Positions 61,400 through 64,000 of a stretch of 64,000 bases of DNA are shown in pieces. Under the pieces are notes generated by a model that was not told where the DNA came from, did no database searches, and was given only the letters and a program-made list of their open reading frames with translations. The stretch is from Paraburkholderia rhynchosiae (GTDB lineage: Bacteria > Pseudomonadota > Gammaproteobacteria > Burkholderiales > Burkholderiaceae): positions 106,424-170,423 of the forward strand of contig NZ_PNXY01000015.1 of the NCBI RefSeq assembly GCF_002879865.1, in the 5' to 3' direction. Position 1 is the stretch's first letter. Each line of letters starts with the position of its first letter. The translations under genes were made by a program, and so were the position numbers.

Positions 61400-63565
61400 T
61401 CACCCAGCTGATTGCGGTGAATCCGCGTCTTCGGATACGACCGCCTTCTCCTTCGACTGGATCATCGCGTTCGGCGGCGGCACGGGATTGAAAAACCGCT
61501 CCGGCTCGGGAACCAGCATCACGGATAGCTGGCGGCCACCCGCGCCCTTGATGGTGTAGTGGAGCAGATACGAGCGCCCCGCACCGCCAGCATCCGCTGT
61601 TACCGGATAGCCGCACTTCTGGAAATCGCGCTGGACCTGCTTCCAGGGCTCCGGGGTCCGTCCATCTTCGGTGGGCGTCTGCTCGATCGCGTCCGGATGC
61701 GCCTGCGCGAAATCCCGGAAAATCGCGGGTGTGACAAGCAGCATCCCCTCCGGCACGAAATGTACACGGGCCATCGATTCGTTGTAGGGCAATGTGCCGG
61801 TCGCGATACCGCCCTGCACCCACGCCATGAACCGCTCGGCATTGGGGCGCGGCTGCCGGGCACCCGCGCGGGCGGCGACGGATCGTGACGGAGCCCGCGC
61901 CTTCTCGCGCGGGCGGACCGGCGCGCTCACCTGGTCCGGTATGTGCGCATCGGCTCTGCCCTTACCGTGACCGACGATCGCTTCGTCATCGAGCACGGCG
62001 GCGCTCTCGGCGTCCGGCAGATACGCCGGCTCGCCTTCGTCGCTGGACGACGCACCGGCATCGGAAGCGGTCCTCTCCTGCGGCGCGGACGAGACATCGT
62101 CTGCTCTACATTGAGCCCGCCGATCCGGTTCTTCGCACACGGTTGACGCTGCGAACTCTGGCGCGTCGACGCGGTGCTCTACCACCTTCGTCACCGGGTC
62201 CGCGACGGGCGGCGACGCTTGCTGCGCAGACTCTGCCTGCGCGTCCGATCCGCCGTCATCAATGAGGTCGACACGTTCAGCCGTCGGGGTCGGCTGGGCG
62301 CCCACTTCGATGACCTGAACCGAGCCCGCCGGCAACGCACGCGGATAGCAAGCGGGATCGGCGTAAAGCCGATCGAGCGGAAAGCGCAGGACGGTGAAGG
62401 TCTGCTGCCAGGCGCCAATCTTCACCGTGATGGTCCAGATGGCGCCGCCCTCGGGCGTCGGCACGAGTGCACCGTATTCCTGCCACGTGTCGAAGAGCCG
62501 GTTGTTGTCCGACGGGATTCCTGCCGCGCCGGCCAGCTGCTGCTCGTGCGTCGCGACGTAAGTGCGCACGGCCTCTACCAGCGTTTTTGCCACACACCAA
62601 AGCGATTCGCCGTCGCAATAACCGGTCGCTCCCGCGCGGTTGAGGGGCACGCCGCCCTCGGCCAGAAACCCACGCAGCCCCTCCATCAACCGCTCGATCA
62701 GCGGGACCGCACGCGCCGTCGCGAATCGCGTGCGCGGACCGGCGAGCAGGTTTTCCGCGACCGAGCGGCGATCTGCGTCGCCCACGATCTTCGCGAGCGC
62801 GCTATCTTTCGACCTTGCCTCACCGGACAGATACGCCGCCAGCTCGTTCAGCACCGGCGGATACTGGGCCAGCCAGCTCAACGACGCCGATGGCACAAGA
62901 CGCGGCAGCAGCACGATGGCCAGACGCGAATGGGCACCGTAATCGCGCTCGCCAGGCTCCGGGAAATCGACGCAATACCATTCACCGCCCTGCTCGCTCA
63001 TGCTGCCGGCCATCGGCACCCAGGGTCGGACATGATGCCCGGCAGCCAGTTCGATTTTCAGGTCCGCGAGTGGCTTGCCGATGTCGTGCAGCAACGCCCC
63101 GAGCAGAACAGCATAACTGCACCGCGCGCCATGCTGCATCTGGTCTTCGGGACTCGCCCCGAGCGGCAACCGGTAACCCTCACGGAAATGCAGCGCATAA
63201 CGCGCCACCTCGAGCAGGTGGATCAACAGGCCGCCCGGCTGCGCATGATGATGAGACTCCGAGGCGGGCATAAGTTGCACAAATTCGGCGAGCCGCTGCA
63301 GCAACGGCTCGAGGTCGCGCTGCTCGCTGTCGAAAGACAGAGCCAGACTGCTGGCGATACGCCGGAGCGCGCCCTCGACGCCCGTTCGCCGGATCAGCTC
63401 ACGATAACCGAGTACCGGCAGATACTGCGGCGAAGGCGGCACGCTGCGCCTCGCAGGCGGCGCGGGCGGCATAGCTTGCGACATCGGCGGCGGCACCGGC
63501 GGCGTCGCGTGCGCCATCGACGGTCGTGGCGTTTTCAACCAGTTAAGGGCATCGACTAAAGCCAT
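61400..63565 (-). CDS. mobH: MobH-type relaxase (TraI_2 domain)
   Basis: A 721-residue conjugative relaxase of the MOBH family. A Pro-rich N-terminus leads to an HD-type TraI_2 domain. This has ESHHHAQPGGLLIHLLEVARYAL, YAVLLGALLHDIGKPLADLKI (metal-binding His/Asp) and PLNRAGATGYCDGESLWCV. The Ala/Asp/Ser-rich linker near residues 440-600 is probably disordered. A C-terminal domain (RFMAWVQGGIATGTLPYNESMARVHFV) is followed by a DUF1528-like end. The start at 63565 is the best of several. Confidence 0.9.
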   Translation of the reverse strand: MALVDALNWLKTPRPSMAHATPPVPPPMSQAMPPAPPARRSVPPSPQYLPVLGYRELIRRTGVEGALRRIASSLALSFDSEQRDLEPLLQRLAEFVQLMPASESHHHAQPGGLLIHLLEVARYALHFREGYRLPLGASPEDQMQHGARCSYAVLLGALLHDIGKPLADLKIELAAGHHVRPWVPMAGSMSEQGGEWYCVDFPEPGERDYGAHSRLAIVLLPRLVPSASLSWLAQYPPVLNELAAYLSGEARSKDSALAKIVGDADRRSVAENLLAGPRTRFATARAVPLIERLMEGLRGFLAEGGVPLNRAGATGYCDGESLWCVAKTLVEAVRTYVATHEQQLAGAAGIPSDNNRLFDTWQEYGALVPTPEGGAIWTITVKIGAWQQTFTVLRFPLDRLYADPACYPRALPAGSVQVIEVGAQPTPTAERVDLIDDGGSDAQAESAQQASPPVADPVTKVVEHRVDAPEFAASTVCEEPDRRAQCRADDVSSAPQERTASDAGASSSDEGEPAYLPDAESAAVLDDEAIVGHGKGRADAHIPDQVSAPVRPREKARAPSRSVAARAGARQPRPNAERFMAWVQGGIATGTLPYNESMARVHFVPEGMLLVTPAIFRDFAQAHPDAIEQTPTEDGRTPEPWKQVQRDFQKCGYPVTADAGGAGRSYLLHYTIKGAGGRQLSVMLVPEPERFFNPVPPPNAMIQSKEKAVVSEDADSPQSAG

Positions 63566-63981
63566 GTGTGATTTCCAGCAGAACGGGAGAACAGGACTGT
63601 CCTCGGTCATGGGGCGCGCGACTCGACGCGTCGCATGGCTCAACCGTACGCACTGGGTAGCAGCGCCTGCCGCAAATAGCTGCACGAAAACGTACCGCCT
63701 CGCGCAGTCATGCTGCCGGGCGGCCCGCTTTCATCCGGAGCGACCCATTGGTCCTTTCCTGGCCTTCTGCGGCAAGGCGCGCGGCGCTTTTCTCCCTTGC
63801 TCCACGCCCTTTTTTCCCCTTCACCGTTTGAGCCTTTGAGCGGGTGATGCGATCCATCCCAGCATCATCCGCGGCCTTTGGATTGGGCCCTTCCCTTTAC
63901 GAGGTCCTTTGTTCCCCTTGCCTTTGCGGCTTTCTCCGGATGCCTTTGTCCCGCACTGGACAGCGCGTCCGCTATCGGCTC
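63566..63981. other. Upstream of relaxase, no gene seen
   Basis: About 415 bases without a credible gene. The position upstream of the relaxase operon is where an origin of transfer or promoter would be expected, but no inverted repeats stand out by eye. Confidence 0.4.
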
Positions 63982-64000
63982 CTGTCTCTTATACACATCT
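63982..64000 (+). other. Nextera/Tn5 adapter sequence at contig end
   Basis: The 19 bases CTGTCTCTTATACACATCT match the Tn5 mosaic-end sequence used in Nextera libraries. They sit exactly at the window's terminus and are an artefact, not genomic sequence. Confidence 0.95.

Noticed and set aside
62174..63559. 461-codon plus-strand open frame over the relaxase gene
   Set aside because: Antisense shadow of the relaxase with composition typical of out-of-frame high-GC DNA.

Overview
The window looks like a chromosomal contig end from a Burkholderiaceae bacterium, most probably Paraburkholderia or a close relative. The grounds are high GC with strong third-position GC, a Burkholderia-type housekeeping set (lexA, dusA, aat-bpt-pyrD, rnr-rlmB-rpiA, ssuDCB with a Mop/TOBE gene) and several small proteins of types familiar from that family. 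The last 19 bases (63982-64000) match the Nextera/Tn5 mosaic-end adapter and are not genomic.

Bases 1-28,600 are mostly ordinary chromosome. They hold an SOS-autoregulated lexA with two operators, a NodIJ-type ABC-2 exporter, an aldo-keto reductase, a frameshifted DUF3820 gene, dusA and tRNA-His, the sulfonate-utilisation block ssuD-ssuC-ssuB-mop, a 3-hydroxyisobutyryl-CoA hydrolase, an SMR pump, initiator tRNA-Met, a NUDIX hydrolase, the N-degron transferases aat and bpt, pyrD, a polar amino acid ABC uptake pair without its ATPase, a second signal peptidase I, an oxidoreductase with a GntR regulator, and an ElaA-type acetyltransferase.

Bases 28,600-37,300 are decaying accessory DNA. Remnants of an amino acid:[carrier protein] ligase and of a GH2 beta-mannosidase, both broken by deletions and frameshifts, come before a Crp/Fnr regulator and a small polysaccharide cluster (WcaJ-like glycosyl-1-phosphate transferase, GT2, GT4, a GT remnant). 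A HigBA-like toxin-antitoxin pair lies inside that cluster. Housekeeping resumes at 37,336-41,517 (rpiA, rlmB, rnr), followed by two tandem tRNA-Leu(CAG) genes, each with its own promoter.

From 42,249 to the end lies an integrative conjugative element inserted at the 3' end of the second tRNA-Leu. A P4-type integrase is followed by a defence island. The island contains a HEPN protein, a two-gene helicase/PLD system matching type I Mokosh, and a type III CBASS operon (CD-NTase, HORMA, TRIP13 ATPase, a SLOG plus TIR/deoxyribosyltransferase-like effector, DEDDh exonuclease). The CBASS operon is controlled by a divergent XRE repressor and ImmA/IrrE protease (CapH/CapP type), and palindromic operators are visible between them. 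A convergent, AT-richer PD-(D/E)xK-like protein of unknown function closes the island. Conjugation genes follow: AlpA-like regulator, SET-domain methyltransferase, TIGR03747-type membrane protein, TraD coupling protein and MobH/TraI_2-type relaxase. The other end of the element is outside the window.

The best candidates for new biology are the CBASS effector architecture, the PD-(D/E)xK-like protein at 55,480-56,961, the degenerate kinase domain on the Mokosh helicase, and the HEPN gene.
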